A DNA stretch of 64,000 nt from contig NZ_CP029550.1 of NCBI RefSeq assembly GCF_003173715.1, forward strand, positions 4,945,501 to 5,009,500, read 5' to 3'. Position numbers and translations under genes: made by a program. The notes below the pieces were generated by a model. That model was not told where the DNA came from, made no database searches, and was given only the letters and a program-made list of their open reading frames with translations. Source of the DNA: Methylobacterium durans (lineage in GTDB: Bacteria; Pseudomonadota; Alphaproteobacteria; Rhizobiales; Beijerinckiaceae). Of this stretch, positions 28,159-36,698 are shown in pieces. Within the stretch, counting starts at the first letter, position 1; every line of letters starts with the position of its first letter.

Positions 28159-28438
28159 CCACCAGCGGCATCGCCGCTTTGCGGGGGCGAACGGCCGCAA
28201 CGGTGTGCTGGACCGGTGCTACCAAAGCTTCCGCGAGGTTCAGGAAGCGCATCATGCGCGGGCGCGGATCCGGTCGACGAGCGATTGCCAGATCGCGAAT
28301 AGCTTCTCAGGTGCTTCAGGCTCTTGAAGCAATGCGAGTTGCACAGGGGTTCTGGGCTTCGCCTGATCGAGCCGTCGCGGTCACAGGCTGGTCGAAAAGG
28401 ACTTTTCAACGCCACCCCGAACGGCCGCCTTGCAACGC
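28159..28438. other. Intergenic, possible 40-codon remnant
   Basis: On the minus strand about 28258-28385 gives an open stretch containing TPVQLALLQEPEAPEKLFAI followed by a stop. It reads like a C-terminus but has an in-frame stop just before it and no start. Not recognised. Confidence 0.3.
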
Positions 28439-29167
28439 TTAGCGGCGAGCGAGGCTTGCGAGAGCGTTTTCGAGCATGCGGTCAATTCCACCGTCGGCCT
28501 TGAGACTCTCGATCGCCTGGTTGAGGAGGCCGAGGAGGGTGCGATGCCCCTTCTTGACGGCCATACCGAATGGCTTTGGGTCGAACCTGTTTCCTATGTC
28601 GATGATCGAATAACGCTCCGCGTGGGCCGAGGCAGCCCGCAACATGGTTAGGTTGATCATGTCGTTCGATGCCGCATCAGCTTCACCCCTGTCGATAGCA
28701 TCGAGGTTTCCGGAACTGAGGGGTGTAACGACGAGCGTGGCGCCGGGAAGGCAGGGAAGCGCCGCGCGCATCCTACGCAGCGAAACCGAGCCGTCGGTCA
28801 CCGCGAGGCGCTTGCCCTTCAGGTCCTCGAAACGACCGATGTGGCTCCCCTTCGGAACGAGAAGCCCCTCTCGCGTCACGCAATAGGGTGTGGAGAAATC
28901 CACCTGCTCGGCGCGATCGGGCGTGATCGTCAACTGGGACGCGACCAAATCGACGCGGCCCTCTTGGAGATCCTGGATTCGTTCCGAGTCCGTAACTTGG
29001 AAGAAGTCAACGCGATCCGCCGAGCCGAAGATCTTCTCGCCCACAGCCGTCGCAAGATCCGCCTCGAACCCCGTCACGGTGCCGGTCCGAGGATCCTTGT
29101 AGCCCATGCCGGGGATATCGAAGGAAACGCCCGCGATCAGCCGCCCGTTTGATTGAAACCGGTCCAT
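28439..29167 (-). CDS. ABC-type amino-acid transporter solute-binding protein (family 3), no signal peptide
   Basis: A 242-residue SBP_bac_3 domain: RLIAGVSFDIPGMGYKDPRT, GFEADLATAVGEKIFG, RVDLVASQLTITPDRAEQVD, FSTPYCVTREGLLVPKGS and FEDLKGKRLAVTDGS. The protein begins immediately at the domain (MDRFQSNGRL), a stop precedes the ATG in frame, and IS630 begins 31 bp upstream. The exported N-terminus is therefore probably lost. No permease or ATPase genes are adjacent. Likely non-functional as a periplasmic receptor. Confidence 0.8.
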   Translation of the reverse strand: MDRFQSNGRLIAGVSFDIPGMGYKDPRTGTVTGFEADLATAVGEKIFGSADRVDFFQVTDSERIQDLQEGRVDLVASQLTITPDRAEQVDFSTPYCVTREGLLVPKGSHIGRFEDLKGKRLAVTDGSVSLRRMRAALPCLPGATLVVTPLSSGNLDAIDRGEADAASNDMINLTMLRAASAHAERYSIIDIGNRFDPKPFGMAVKKGHRTLLGLLNQAIESLKADGGIDRMLENALASLARR

Positions 29168-29197
29168 AGCACCTCGCGCCGCCTACGGCCTGTTATA

Positions 29198-30353
29198 CCG
29201 GTCGACGGTGATAGCGACTCACGAGGTTTCGTATCGGCGGCGGATCTGGTTCGATGAGGCAAACCGGGAGGGTTTGCCATGTCCGCTGCGGTTGCTCTGC
29301 GTGAGGATTTCAACGCCGACGATCTTCGACGTCTGGCCAAGGCCAGCCGAGACGCGGGCCAGAGCCGCCGGCTGCTGGCGCTGGCCGAGATCTACGAGGG
29401 CGGCAGCCGCACGGATGCGGCTCGGATCGGGGTGGTAGGGTTGCAGACGGTGCGCGATTGGGTGCTCGCCTTCAACGCAGCTGGCCCGGCCGGGCTGATC
29501 AACCGCAAGGCCCCGGGCAACCCAGCCAAGTTGAGCGATGCGCAGCGTCAAGCGCTGGCGCAGATCGTCGAGAGCGGGCCGGACCCGGATCGACACGGCG
29601 TGGTGCGCTGGCGGCTGAAGGATCTCGCCGCCTGGATCTACGCCAGCTTCGGCGTGAGCCTGGACGAGAGCACGGTGGGCCGCACGGTGAAACAACTCGG
29701 CTTCCGCAAGCTGTCGGCACGCCCGCGCCATCATGAGCAGGACCCGGCCGCACTGGCAGCCTTCAAAAAAACTTGCCAGCCGAGGTGAGGGCGATCCGAG
29801 CCCGGCTGCCGGCTGGCGCGGCCATCGAGGTGTGGTGGTCAGACGAGGCTCGGGTCGGCCAGAAGAACACGCTGCCCCGCCGCTGGGCGCGCCGCGGCAG
29901 CCGGCCCTCGGCGCCCAAGGACCAACGTACGGCCCACGCCTACATCTTCGGAGCGATCTGTCCCGAGAAGGGCAAGGGTGCCGGCCTCATCATGCCGAGA
30001 TGCGATACCGCGGCGATGAACGAGCACCTCAGGGAGATCAGCTGCAGCGTCGAGGAAGGCGCCCACGCCGTGCTGATCCTCGATGGGGCGGGCTGGCACG
30101 TCGCCCACGACCTCGTCGTGCCCGCCAACATCACCCTGCTGCCGCTGCCAGCCTGCGCCCCGGAACTCAACCCGGTCGAGAATGTCTGGCAGTTCCTGCG
30201 CGACAACTGGCTCGGCGACCGCGTCTTCTCGTCCTACGAGGACATTGTCGAGCAGTGCTGTCAGGTCTGGAACCGGTTCATCGACCAGCCTTGGAAGATC
30301 ATGTCCATCGGCCTGCGTGACTGGGCCTATCAGTTATGATCACCACCGATTGG
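29198..30353. mobile_element. IS630-family insertion sequence, complete
   Basis: A 1156-bp element flanked by TA on both sides (29196-29197, 30354-30355), as IS630/Tc1 elements require. Ends CCGGTCGACGGTGAT and (inward from right) CCAATCGGTGGTGAT are imperfect inverted repeats. It abuts an IS5 remnant on the right. Confidence 0.85.
29279..30339 (+). CDS. IS630 transposase in two overlapping frames
   Basis: Frame 1 (29279-29788, 169 residues) has the paired HTH region (LIEIYEGGSR-like, GVVGLQTVRDWVLAFN, KLGFRKL-type end). Frame 2 (to 30339) has the DDE part: EVWWSDEARVGQKNTLPRRW, AVLILDGAGWHVA and LPACAPELNPVENVWQFLRD. They join at AAAAAAA-C (29765-29771): a -1 shift gives AFKKNLPAEVRAIRARL. 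A-tract frameshifting is known in this family, so I treat it as one functional gene. Confidence 0.88.
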
Positions 30354-30429
30354 TATTAGACCCCGTTTCAGAAGGGGTTGGACAGCTTGGCGGTTGAGTG
30401 AGCGGCAGGCGTCGCGGGCATTGGGAGAG

Positions 30430-30860
30430 TGTCTGACGCTCACCCTGGAACCCCGATGTGGACGCCCGCCGCCCGCACCGAGCTTGCGCGCGAGAGCTTG
30501 CAATACGCAACCGGCCTGAGAGATGCCGAGTGGGACATCGTTGCGCCGCTCCTGCCGACCCCGCCTCGACCGGCCGCCCATGGCGTTGGCCGCTGCGCTC
30601 CATCCTCGACGGCATCCTATACGTGCTGCGCACCGGCTGCGCTTGGCGACATCTGCCGCTGGACGTTCCGCCCTGGTCCACGGTGAATCGCTGGTTCTTG
30701 CGCCTGTCCCAGGCGGGTGTGTTCGAGCGCCTCGCTCACGCGCTGACGATGGCAGATCGCGCGCGAGCTGGATGCGAAGCAAGCCCCAGCAGTGCCATCT
30801 TGGATGCTCAGGCGACGCGCTCGGGCGGCGTCGGTGTCGAAGGTCCGCGCCACTGCGAAC
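30430..30860 (+). pseudogene. IS5-family transposase remnant
   Basis: Frame 1 gives LRDAEWDIVAPLLPTPPRPA; a frameshift follows, and frame 2 continues RSILDGILYVLRTGCAWRHL, PPWSTVNRWFLRLSQAGVFE and SAILDAQATRSGG. That covers the N-terminus to the first catalytic Asp; the rest is missing. The left end TTAGACCCCGTTTCAGAAGG starts right at the IS630 target TA, so IS630 landed on or beside this element. The following 30860-31035 is open (ALDACKEHEDAHVAAILVEQ) but not recognised. Confidence 0.75.
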
Positions 30861-31086
30861 CCGCCATAGCAAAGCGGCGTCCCAGCTCAGCGCCCTCGAC
30901 GCGTGCAAGGAGCACGAGGACGCCCATGTGGCCGCGATCCTCGTGGAGCAGGCAGCCGAGGAGAAGGCGGATCGGCGAGAGGGCCGAACCCTCACGGCGC
31001 GAGCGAAGGCGTGGGCTGCCTCCGTCCTCGGCTAAGTTGTCGATCCGGTGTCGTCCTGGCTCGGCGCCGTGACGCACCGAGACGCG

Positions 31087-31563
31087 TTAGGCGGCCTTGC
31101 GACGCCCGCGACCCTTTGGGGCTTCCGAAGCCTCTTCCTCAGCAGCACGAGTTCCCGGTCGACCAAGGCCGATCGCCTTGGCTAGCTCGGAACGCTGAGC
31201 GGCGTAGCTGGCGGCAATCAGTGGGTAGTCGCTCGGCAAACCGAACCGCTGGCGATAGCTATGCGGATCAAGCCCATGTGTGGTCAGGTGCCGCTTCAGG
31301 GTCTTGTAGGGCTTGCCGTCGATGAACGAGATCAGCACGTCCGGCGTGATCGACTTGCGGATCTGCGAAGGCGTGGCCTTCTCGACCTCTGCCTCAGCGG
31401 CCTGCGACGCGCCTCTCATGAGGCCATTTAGTGCAGCGTGCACGCTGGCGATGAGCGCCGGCAGCTCGGCGACCGGCAGAGGATTGTTGGACACGTAGGC
31501 CGAGACGATGTCGGCGGCGAGCTCAACGAAATCGGGGCCAAGCCCCTGAGTGTCTTCTATCAC
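31087..31563 (-). CDS. MucR/Ros-family transcriptional regulator (zinc-ligand variant)
   Basis: A 158-residue protein. The N-terminal helical oligomerisation region (DFVELAADIVSAYVSNNPLP) and C-terminal DNA-binding region (YKTLKRHLTTHGLDPHSYRQ, RFGLPSDYPLIAASYAAQRS) are typical of MucR, a pleiotropic regulator in Rhizobiales. The usual C-x2-C pair before the helix is replaced by DVLISFIDGKPYK, so the Cys2His2 zinc site cannot form normally. Ros/MucR homologues without zinc ligands that still bind DNA are known. Confidence 0.9.
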   Translation of the reverse strand: MIEDTQGLGPDFVELAADIVSAYVSNNPLPVAELPALIASVHAALNGLMRGASQAAEAEVEKATPSQIRKSITPDVLISFIDGKPYKTLKRHLTTHGLDPHSYRQRFGLPSDYPLIAASYAAQRSELAKAIGLGRPGTRAAEEEASEAPKGRGRRKAA

Positions 31564-31675
31564 GTTGTAAGTCCATAGTTCGTGCGCCCTCGCGCGGCGT
31601 AGATCATCATTTGAGTAGCCAAATCAAGCACCGAATTTGCTTCGTGAACTGCCAAGGCGCGAACGGCTTTGCGGC

Positions 31676-31882
31676 CTATTTGCCTTTGAGGACGCGATCA
31701 GCCTTCGCATCGACCTTCTTCTTGTCGGCAGCAGAGAGGTTCCCTTCCTTTTCCTGCTGCGCGGCGCGCGCCTTGGCGTTGCGCGCATGCGCTTTGTCTT
31801 CGATCGGGTACTTGCGCCCCTCCGGCAGCGCGAACTTACTGTTCGGCAGATCCTCCCGCTTGTCGCTGGTGAGCTTCGACAT
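31676..31882 (-). CDS. DUF6582-like small basic protein
   Basis: A 68-residue Lys-rich protein starting MSKLTSDKREDL. The segment LPNSKFALPEGRKYPIEDKA followed by HARNAKARAAQ matches the short DUF6582 pattern (F-A-x-P...R-K-Y-P-I-x-D...H-A-R-N-A). Function unknown. CGAAC-N16-CGTT lies 27 bp upstream on its strand, one base from the EcfG consensus, suggesting stress induction. Confidence 0.75.
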   Translation of the reverse strand: MSKLTSDKREDLPNSKFALPEGRKYPIEDKAHARNAKARAAQQEKEGNLSAADKKKVDAKADRVLKGK

Positions 31883-31909
31883 GACGGCCTCCGACGTTGA
31901 GTTCTGGTC

Positions 31910-31934
31910 AACGCGTCGCTTGGCTGGACGTTCG
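31910..31934 (-). promoter_or_regulatory. EcfG-type promoter candidate (CGAAC-N16-CGTT)
   Basis: On the minus strand CGAAC (31934-31930) and CGTT (31913-31910) are separated by 16 bp and point to the DUF6582-like gene, start 27 bp away. One mismatch to GGAAC-N16/17-CGTT. Confidence 0.5.
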
Positions 31935-31983
31935 GCAGAGAATGAGCGCGTCGCCCGTAACGAAGGCTGAGCTCCTCGCCGCT

Positions 31984-32008
31984 GGAACCGCCTTCGTCGC
32001 ATGCCGTT
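31984..32008 (+). promoter_or_regulatory. EcfG-type promoter (GGAAC-N16-CGTT)
   Basis: GGAAC at 31984-31988 and CGTT at 32005-32008 with a 16-bp spacer, 43 bp before the first gene of the three-gene membrane-protein operon. Exact match to the general-stress-response sigma consensus of alphaproteobacteria. Confidence 0.72.
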
Positions 32009-32051
32009 CCTTCTCGCGCTCTGACCATAGTGCGCGCCGCGAGGTGAATTG

Positions 32052-32495
32052 ATGGACGACGTTGCGCAAGAGATCGGGCCGGGATCCGCTCACTCGGACG
32101 CAGACCAGCAGCCCGATCTCGCCAGTACTGTCAGAAGCCAAGCGGCCAGCTACGTCACAAAGCGCAAGGAGGACGTGGCCAAGGCGGTCTCGGACGTGGC
32201 GGACGCCATCCGCAACAGTGGGGCAGGCTTCGAGGGCGCGCCGCACGTCAAAGCGTTCTTCGACAGCGCGGCCGAAGGCGTCGAGGGGCTGTCCGCGGAC
32301 ATCAACCGACGCACAGTCAGCGAACTCTACGACGAAGTCGAGGCGGCCGTCCGACGCCGTCCTGCGGTTGCCTTCGCGGCGGCGGCCCTGACCGGGTTTG
32401 CGCTCTTCCGCTTCTTCAAGGCATCCGAGATCAGGCCGATCCCACGCTCCCGGGCTGTCGTGCCGGCCGACGTCTTCCCGACGCCCGACCTCTAG
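32052..32495 (+). CDS. Membrane-anchored stress protein (YqjD/ElaB-like architecture)
   Basis: A 147-residue protein: acidic N-terminus, a long amphipathic helical region (SYVTKRKEDVAKAVSDVADA, SELYDEVEAAVRRRPAVAF), one C-terminal membrane helix (AVAFAAAALTGFALFRFF) and a short proline-rich tail. The order resembles YqjD/ElaB tail-anchored proteins, though I do not claim homology. It is first of three genes behind a consensus EcfG promoter and is followed at 8 bp by the holin-like gene. Confidence 0.7.
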   Translation: MDDVAQEIGPGSAHSDADQQPDLASTVRSQAASYVTKRKEDVAKAVSDVADAIRNSGAGFEGAPHVKAFFDSAAEGVEGLSADINRRTVSELYDEVEAAVRRRPAVAFAAAALTGFALFRFFKASEIRPIPRSRAVVPADVFPTPDL

Positions 32496-32503
32496 GATCG
32501 TCG

Positions 32504-32899
32504 ATGACGGAAGCTCGGCTCAAATCTATTCCGGCCCTGGTCGGCGACGCGATCCGCGAGACGCAGGAGCTCGTCTCCAAGGAGATCACCCTCTTCCACG
32601 CTGAGATGGGCGAGGGCGTTGAGAAATTCGGCCTGGGGCTCGCCCTCTTCATCGCGGCCGGTGTGTTCGCCCTGACAGGCGTCCTCGTGCTGATCCTTGC
32701 TCTGGTGAAGGGCTTGGCCGTTCTGCTGAGTTCGGATGCGCTGGCAGCCCTGATCGTCGGGGGCGCATTCGCGCTTATTGCGATCGGCATTGCCCTGTGG
32801 GGACGCAGCAAGGCCTCGATCTCAGGCCTGGAGGCGATCCGGACCGAGCGTCAGGTGCACGAGGACACCCGCATCATCACGGAGCGCATGGGCGAATGA
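32504..32899 (+). CDS. YqjE/phage-holin-X family membrane protein
   Basis: A 131-residue protein with two membrane helices (FGLGLALFIAAGVFALTGVL and LIVGGAFALIAIGIALWG) preceded by TQELVSKEITLFHAEM, the Holin-X/YqjE pattern. These are not proven holins; they usually accompany YqjD and DUF3618 proteins in stress operons. Its stop overlaps the next ATG (ATGA). Confidence 0.85.
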   Translation: MTEARLKSIPALVGDAIRETQELVSKEITLFHAEMGEGVEKFGLGLALFIAAGVFALTGVLVLILALVKGLAVLLSSDALAALIVGGAFALIAIGIALWGRSKASISGLEAIRTERQVHEDTRIITERMGE

Positions 32900-33315
32900 G
32901 CAAGTTGGCCGACGAACTGGAGCACGAGGTCGAGACGACCCGCACGAAGCTCGATCAGACCCTCGGCAACCTTCAGTCGCGTCTCCATGCGTCTGGCCTG
33001 ACCGGAAGCGTGGACGATCTGCGCGAAACGAGCATCAGGCTCACGGAAAGCGGTCAACGCCTGCTCGACAGCGTGCGCGCAAATCCTGTTCCTGCGCTCC
33101 TCGTCGGCGCCGGGCTCGGATTTCTCGTCTACGATGCACTAATGCGTGGCGCCGAGCGCAGGCGGCTTTCAGCGACGCCCGGGGTTGCCCACCCGCATGA
33201 TCGCGATGGCGAGTTGCCAGAGAACCATCCGGACCGGCTGCATGAGCGACTCGACGACGCGCTGGAGGAAAGCTTCCCTGGCAGCGATCCTGTCTCGGTG
33301 AGGATCACGAAGTAG
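32896..33315 (+). CDS. DUF3618 domain protein
   Basis: A 139-residue protein. DUF3618 is at the N-terminus (LADELEHEVETTRTKLDQTL, GNLQSRL), one helix lies near residues 60-80 (NPVPALLVGAGLGFLVYDAL), and the C-terminus ends DALEESFPGSDPVSV, a short acidic motif I recognise from other small alphaproteobacterial proteins. It probably acts with the two upstream products at the inner membrane during stress. Confidence 0.85.
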   Translation: MSKLADELEHEVETTRTKLDQTLGNLQSRLHASGLTGSVDDLRETSIRLTESGQRLLDSVRANPVPALLVGAGLGFLVYDALMRGAERRRLSATPGVAHPHDRDGELPENHPDRLHERLDDALEESFPGSDPVSVRITK

Positions 33316-33398
33316 CGCATCCGACGGTTTGGACCCTGTCCTGATTGTCATCAAGCGCATGGCCGCCGGCCATCGCTGCGGCGCGGAGCAGCCGAACC

Positions 33399-33505
33399 TC
33401 AGCCATCGTCCTTGCGGGCTCCGCGCGCCACGACTTTCATCATGTCATCCGGTAATGGACGCTGCAGCTTCAGCGCCTCGTCGGTCGGTGCCTCGTCCCT
33501 CACGG
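33399..33505 (-). pseudogene. Possible SOS-response-associated peptidase C-terminal remnant
   Basis: The minus strand reads [20 protein letters not shown] then [11 protein letters not shown] and a stop. The L-Q-R-P-L-P-D-x-x-x-x-I-V-A-R-G pattern is what I associate with the end of SRAP (YedK-like) proteins in this group. Only about 35 codons remain. The rest of 33506-33938 shows no gene. Confidence 0.4.
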
Positions 33506-33938
33506 CCTGAGGTGTTGGAGCCGACGGAAGCTCGTTTCTCCGCTGGCTTAAACCTTACAGGCGGGGCGGCTCGACCTTTGCGGGATGCCGTACGCAATCT
33601 TATAGAAAAGACTATGCCAGGACCTCCACGCGTCAGACCGGCGATGGTTTCGGGGGCAAAAATCAGGGATTTGCAATAACAAATCCAGATATCGCCAAGT
33701 TTTATCGTGTCAGACCAAAGTACGTTTCCTACTCGAAGCCGCTCACGCCACGGCCTTGAAGGCGCTGATCAAGACGGCAATGGCGAACACGCTTCCCGGC
33801 AAGCCGGTCAGGTGCTCGACGAGGCGATGCGGAAAGCTGAGGCCTTGTCCTGAACGATCAAGCAAACCACCGGAATGAGGCGCAATATTTGCCGATATGC
33901 TCGCCTAATTTCATCAGGCGAAGCCATAAGAGCGGCCA

Positions 33939-34328
33939 ATGGACTTTCATGTTCTGCGCAAGACAAATCTGGTCAGCGTGATTGGTCTCGTGGCGGCGAG
34001 TGTCCTGACCAGTTCTGCGGCGCTGACTCAGCCGCTGATCCTGCGGGTCAACCCGCGCCTCGCTGATCAGGGCCTGCTCATGTCGGGCAATGATTCCGCA
34101 ACGATTCAGACCCTGTTCGACACGGGGCCCCGCTATCAGGAGCCGAGCGGTGTGCGGGTCGGGCGTGGGTCCGTGATCCCCGGCTGGGTCCAGATGGGCT
34201 CTTTCCAGAACGTCTCCGTGACGGGGCTGAACCCGACCGGGTACTACGGGTACTACATCTCCCCGGATGACCGCGCGGTCGTGATCGACCTCGATTCCCG
34301 TAGGGTCGTTCGCGTCATTCCCCGCTGA
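33939..34328 (+). CDS. Hypothetical secreted protein (DUF1236-like C-terminus)
   Basis: A 129-residue protein with a signal peptide (LVSVIGLVAASVLTSSAALT). The last 45 residues (GYYGYYISPDDRAVVIDLDS, RRVVRVIPR) resemble the end of DUF1236 periplasmic proteins, where a Tyr-rich strand precedes V-D-x-x-x-R-R-I-V-x-V-I. Function unknown. Confidence 0.7.
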   Translation: MDFHVLRKTNLVSVIGLVAASVLTSSAALTQPLILRVNPRLADQGLLMSGNDSATIQTLFDTGPRYQEPSGVRVGRGSVIPGWVQMGSFQNVSVTGLNPTGYYGYYISPDDRAVVIDLDSRRVVRVIPR

Positions 34329-34463
34329 GGCGAGCGCAGAAAGAGGGCGGGGGCTGGGTGGCCGTTCGCCCGACGTCGGGCCTGTCCATCCCTGAACGAT
34401 GATCGCGCATCCCCTGACCGTGATAGGGCCGGTCATCCCCGCTCTGACTGAGGGACGGAGGAA

Positions 34464-34682
34464 ATGATGAACGGGCTGTCGGGCGAGACGCCCGAGGTTT
34501 TGCGAGACCTAATCGCAGAGAGCGAAGCGCACTGGCGGGAACAGCTTAGGCATCTACAAACCCTCGCCACGCGGGGCGAGAGCACGGATACAGCCGCGCA
34601 TGTCCTAGGACGGATCGAGGATTGTCTCGCGGCTATGCGTGCTCGACAGACATATCTGCGCGCATTGGTAGACGACCGGTAG
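34464..34682 (+). CDS. Hypothetical small helical protein
   Basis: A 72-residue predicted all-helical soluble protein (TPEVLRDLIAESEAHWREQL, HVLGRIEDCLAAMRARQTYL) with a good GGAGG just before the ATG pair. Not recognised; coding quality is convincing because of the RBS and codon pattern. Confidence 0.55.
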   Translation: MMNGLSGETPEVLRDLIAESEAHWREQLRHLQTLATRGESTDTAAHVLGRIEDCLAAMRARQTYLRALVDDR

Positions 34683-34699
34683 ATCCGCCTCCCTTGAAG

Positions 34700-35158
34700 T
34701 GGTTCGCCCCTTGGTATGGCATTTAAGCCTGGAGGACCGACGAGATGGCGAAGCGACCCAAGCCCGATCAGATCGTTGCCAAGCTGCTGCAGGCGGACGT
34801 GCTGATCTCGCAGGGCCAGAGCGTGACCGCAGCGATCCGCGCGATCGGCGGGCCCGAAGCGACGTACTATCGCTGGCGCAAAGACTACGGCGGGCTGAGC
34901 TCGAGCTTGGTCCGGCGGATCAAGGATCTGGAGACCGTCAATGCTCGGCTCCGGGAGGCGATCGCGGACCTGACGCCGGACAAGCTGATCCTGCAGGAGG
35001 CGGCCCGGGGAAACGTCTGAGCCTCGTGCGCCGCCGCGCCTGTGTCGAGCACGTCCCGGACGTCCTCCCGTCTCCGAGCGCCACTTGCCGGGCGCTCGGT
35101 CAGCCACTCAACCCATGGAGCAGAGATCCACCCGGCGCGAACCTCAAACCGGACCACC
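34700..35158 (+). mobile_element. IS3-family element, internally deleted
   Basis: Both ends (TGGTTCGCCCCTTGGTATGG, and CGGACCACCTCGTGGGG at 35150-35166) match the 20053 copy. It contains intact orfA, about 30 codons of the orfB start (RRRACVEHV), then the orfB end (LGQPLNPWSRDP). Most of orfB is deleted. Confidence 0.8.
34745..35020 (+). CDS. IS3-family OrfA
   Basis: A 91-residue HTH protein complete to the family end: RPKPDQIVAKLLQADVLISQ, GGPEATYYRWRKDYGG, LETVNARLREAI and LTPDKLILQEAARGN. It normally regulates and forms a frameshift fusion with OrfB; here OrfB is missing, so it can only be a binding protein. Confidence 0.88.
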   Translation: MAKRPKPDQIVAKLLQADVLISQGQSVTAAIRAIGGPEATYYRWRKDYGGLSSSLVRRIKDLETVNARLREAIADLTPDKLILQEAARGNV

Positions 35159-35215
35159 TCGTGGGGCCGCTCACACTGCTAAGCTGGCTTCGGCGTCGCG
35201 AGGGAGAGACGATCC

Positions 35216-35473
35216 GTGAGCATGAAGACCTTCTGTGCCTGCCTGAGGCTCTCCGCGCTCACAGCTTCCACCCCTGCTCTTGGACAGGGAACGCCGGAGC
35301 AGCGACAGGCTTGCACCCCGGACGCCATGAATTTGTGCGGTGACTACATTCCCGACGCTGCGCGAGTGAAAGCTTGCCTCTTAAGCCAGAGACAGAGGCT
35401 GAGCCCCGCCTGTCGGGCCGCGATAGGAGGGAATGAGGTCAAGCCGCGGAAGCGGCGACGCAAGAATGCCTGA
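35216..35473 (+). CDS. Small secreted cysteine-rich protein
   Basis: An 85-residue protein with GTG start after AGGGAGA (ATG 35222 possible). A weak signal peptide ends at ALGQ. The mature part has EQRQACTPDAMNLCGDYIPD and ACLLSQRQRLSPACRAAI, with C-x7-C and L-S-P-x-C spacing like the 60949-61200 protein. Cys pairs suggest periplasmic disulfides. The C-terminus is very basic (KPRKRRRKNA). Confidence 0.7.
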   Translation: MSMKTFCACLRLSALTASTPALGQGTPEQRQACTPDAMNLCGDYIPDAARVKACLLSQRQRLSPACRAAIGGNEVKPRKRRRKNA

Positions 35474-35684
35474 GCGTTGGCTATGTTGTAGCGTCCTTCG
35501 ATGATGTCGCACGCAGCGTGCATCGATCTCACGCATTGCTTGGCTACTCGGCTCCCAGGAGTCGGAATCCTTGCTGGTGCCTCCCGGCGCTGGACCGGTC
35601 AGGCTCCGAGGCAGCGCACCCGGGACGACGGCCTTGGACAATCCCTGACGGGGCCGCCCAACCCGTCTTGAAGAACGGGCCAAC

Positions 35685-35981
35685 TCAGATGCTCAGCCGC
35701 GTGACCTCGATCAGGATATCCTCGAGGTAGGACTTGATCCGGCCAATGCTGGCCGCGCTTGGCCCGAGAACGCTGAAGCCGATCAACTCGCCGCGTGCAT
35801 GAACCCTGCGGATCAGGGTCTCCGCCTTCGTGGCCACCTCCCGCTCGGTCGGCGCACGCAGGATGCTGCCAGTCTCGCTGGTCGTGATCCGGATCTCGAA
35901 GATGGGCGACTCGCGCATGATGGCTGTGATGCCACAAGCCCACTGCGGCAAAAGCGTGTCCGTATGATCATGGACAGTCAT
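35685..35981 (-). CDS. Hypothetical protein
   Basis: A 98-residue soluble protein with alternating strand/helix content (SPIFEIRITTSETGSILRAP, ERGELIGFSVLG-like, IKSYLEDILIEVTRLSI). Not recognised. Convincing start at 35981, but no clear family or operon. Confidence 0.45.
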   Translation of the reverse strand: MTVHDHTDTLLPQWACGITAIMRESPIFEIRITTSETGSILRAPTEREVATKAETLIRRVHARGELIGFSVLGPSAASIGRIKSYLEDILIEVTRLSI

Positions 35982-36176
35982 CGAGGAGCCGATGCTTCAG
36001 CTTTGCAGAACCGTCCAGGGCCAACGACATTCGTCCGCGCTAAAATCGGTCGGCGTTGCATCCGCTCGACGTTTTTTTCGCACCTTCATCTTGCGTCTTG
36101 TCGCCGGTAGGCTTGCACCGGCGGGGCGCACCCGGGCCCGTCGATGAGGTACGCCCCGCTGTCGGAGGGGGTTGCG

Positions 36177-36602
36177 ATGGGAGTTGCCCGTTTCGTGGGA
36201 GTCGCATGGCTCGGTCTCGGCATCGCCAGCTCGGCTGGAATTCCAGCTGCGCGGGCGGTCGAGCCTGGTCTTTCCGCCTACCAGGGCGCCTGGCTCCTGG
36301 AGGGCCGCGACTGCGCTGAGGTCTTCTCGTCCGGCGGGAAGGTGACGGCATTCAAGAAGCCGGTCGACATCTTTGCGGCCGCCTTCATGATCTCCGGCAA
36401 ACGCCTGAGGACGCCGATGGCATCCTGCCAGATCAAGTCGGTTCGGCCGGGCAAGGACCATCAGATCCTCATGCTCGACTGCGCGAACAGTGTGGCCGGC
36501 AATGAGGTCCGGGTGCTGATGGCGCCCTCGCCGAACGGGTCGCTCAGACGCTACTACAGCGACCAGGATCCGACCGGCGTGGCCTACCAACGCTGCTCAT
36601 GA
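36177..36602 (+). CDS. Hypothetical secreted protein
   Basis: A 141-residue protein from ATG 36177. Signal peptide VGVAWLGLGIASSAGIPAAR then AVEPGLSAYQGAWLLEGRDC. Three Cys (GRDCAEVF, ASCQIKS, LDCANS) plus a terminal Cys (YQRCS) suggest two disulfides. It resembles small periplasmic beta proteins of unknown function. Confidence 0.65.
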   Translation: MGVARFVGVAWLGLGIASSAGIPAARAVEPGLSAYQGAWLLEGRDCAEVFSSGGKVTAFKKPVDIFAAAFMISGKRLRTPMASCQIKSVRPGKDHQILMLDCANSVAGNEVRVLMAPSPNGSLRRYYSDQDPTGVAYQRCS

Positions 36603-36698
36603 GGCGCACGTCCCGTGTGGCCGGCCGGAGCGGTGCGCGACCGCTGACCCGTCGGCCACCGTTCATCGATACCTGGGCGACCGGGCCCATGATGGCCT

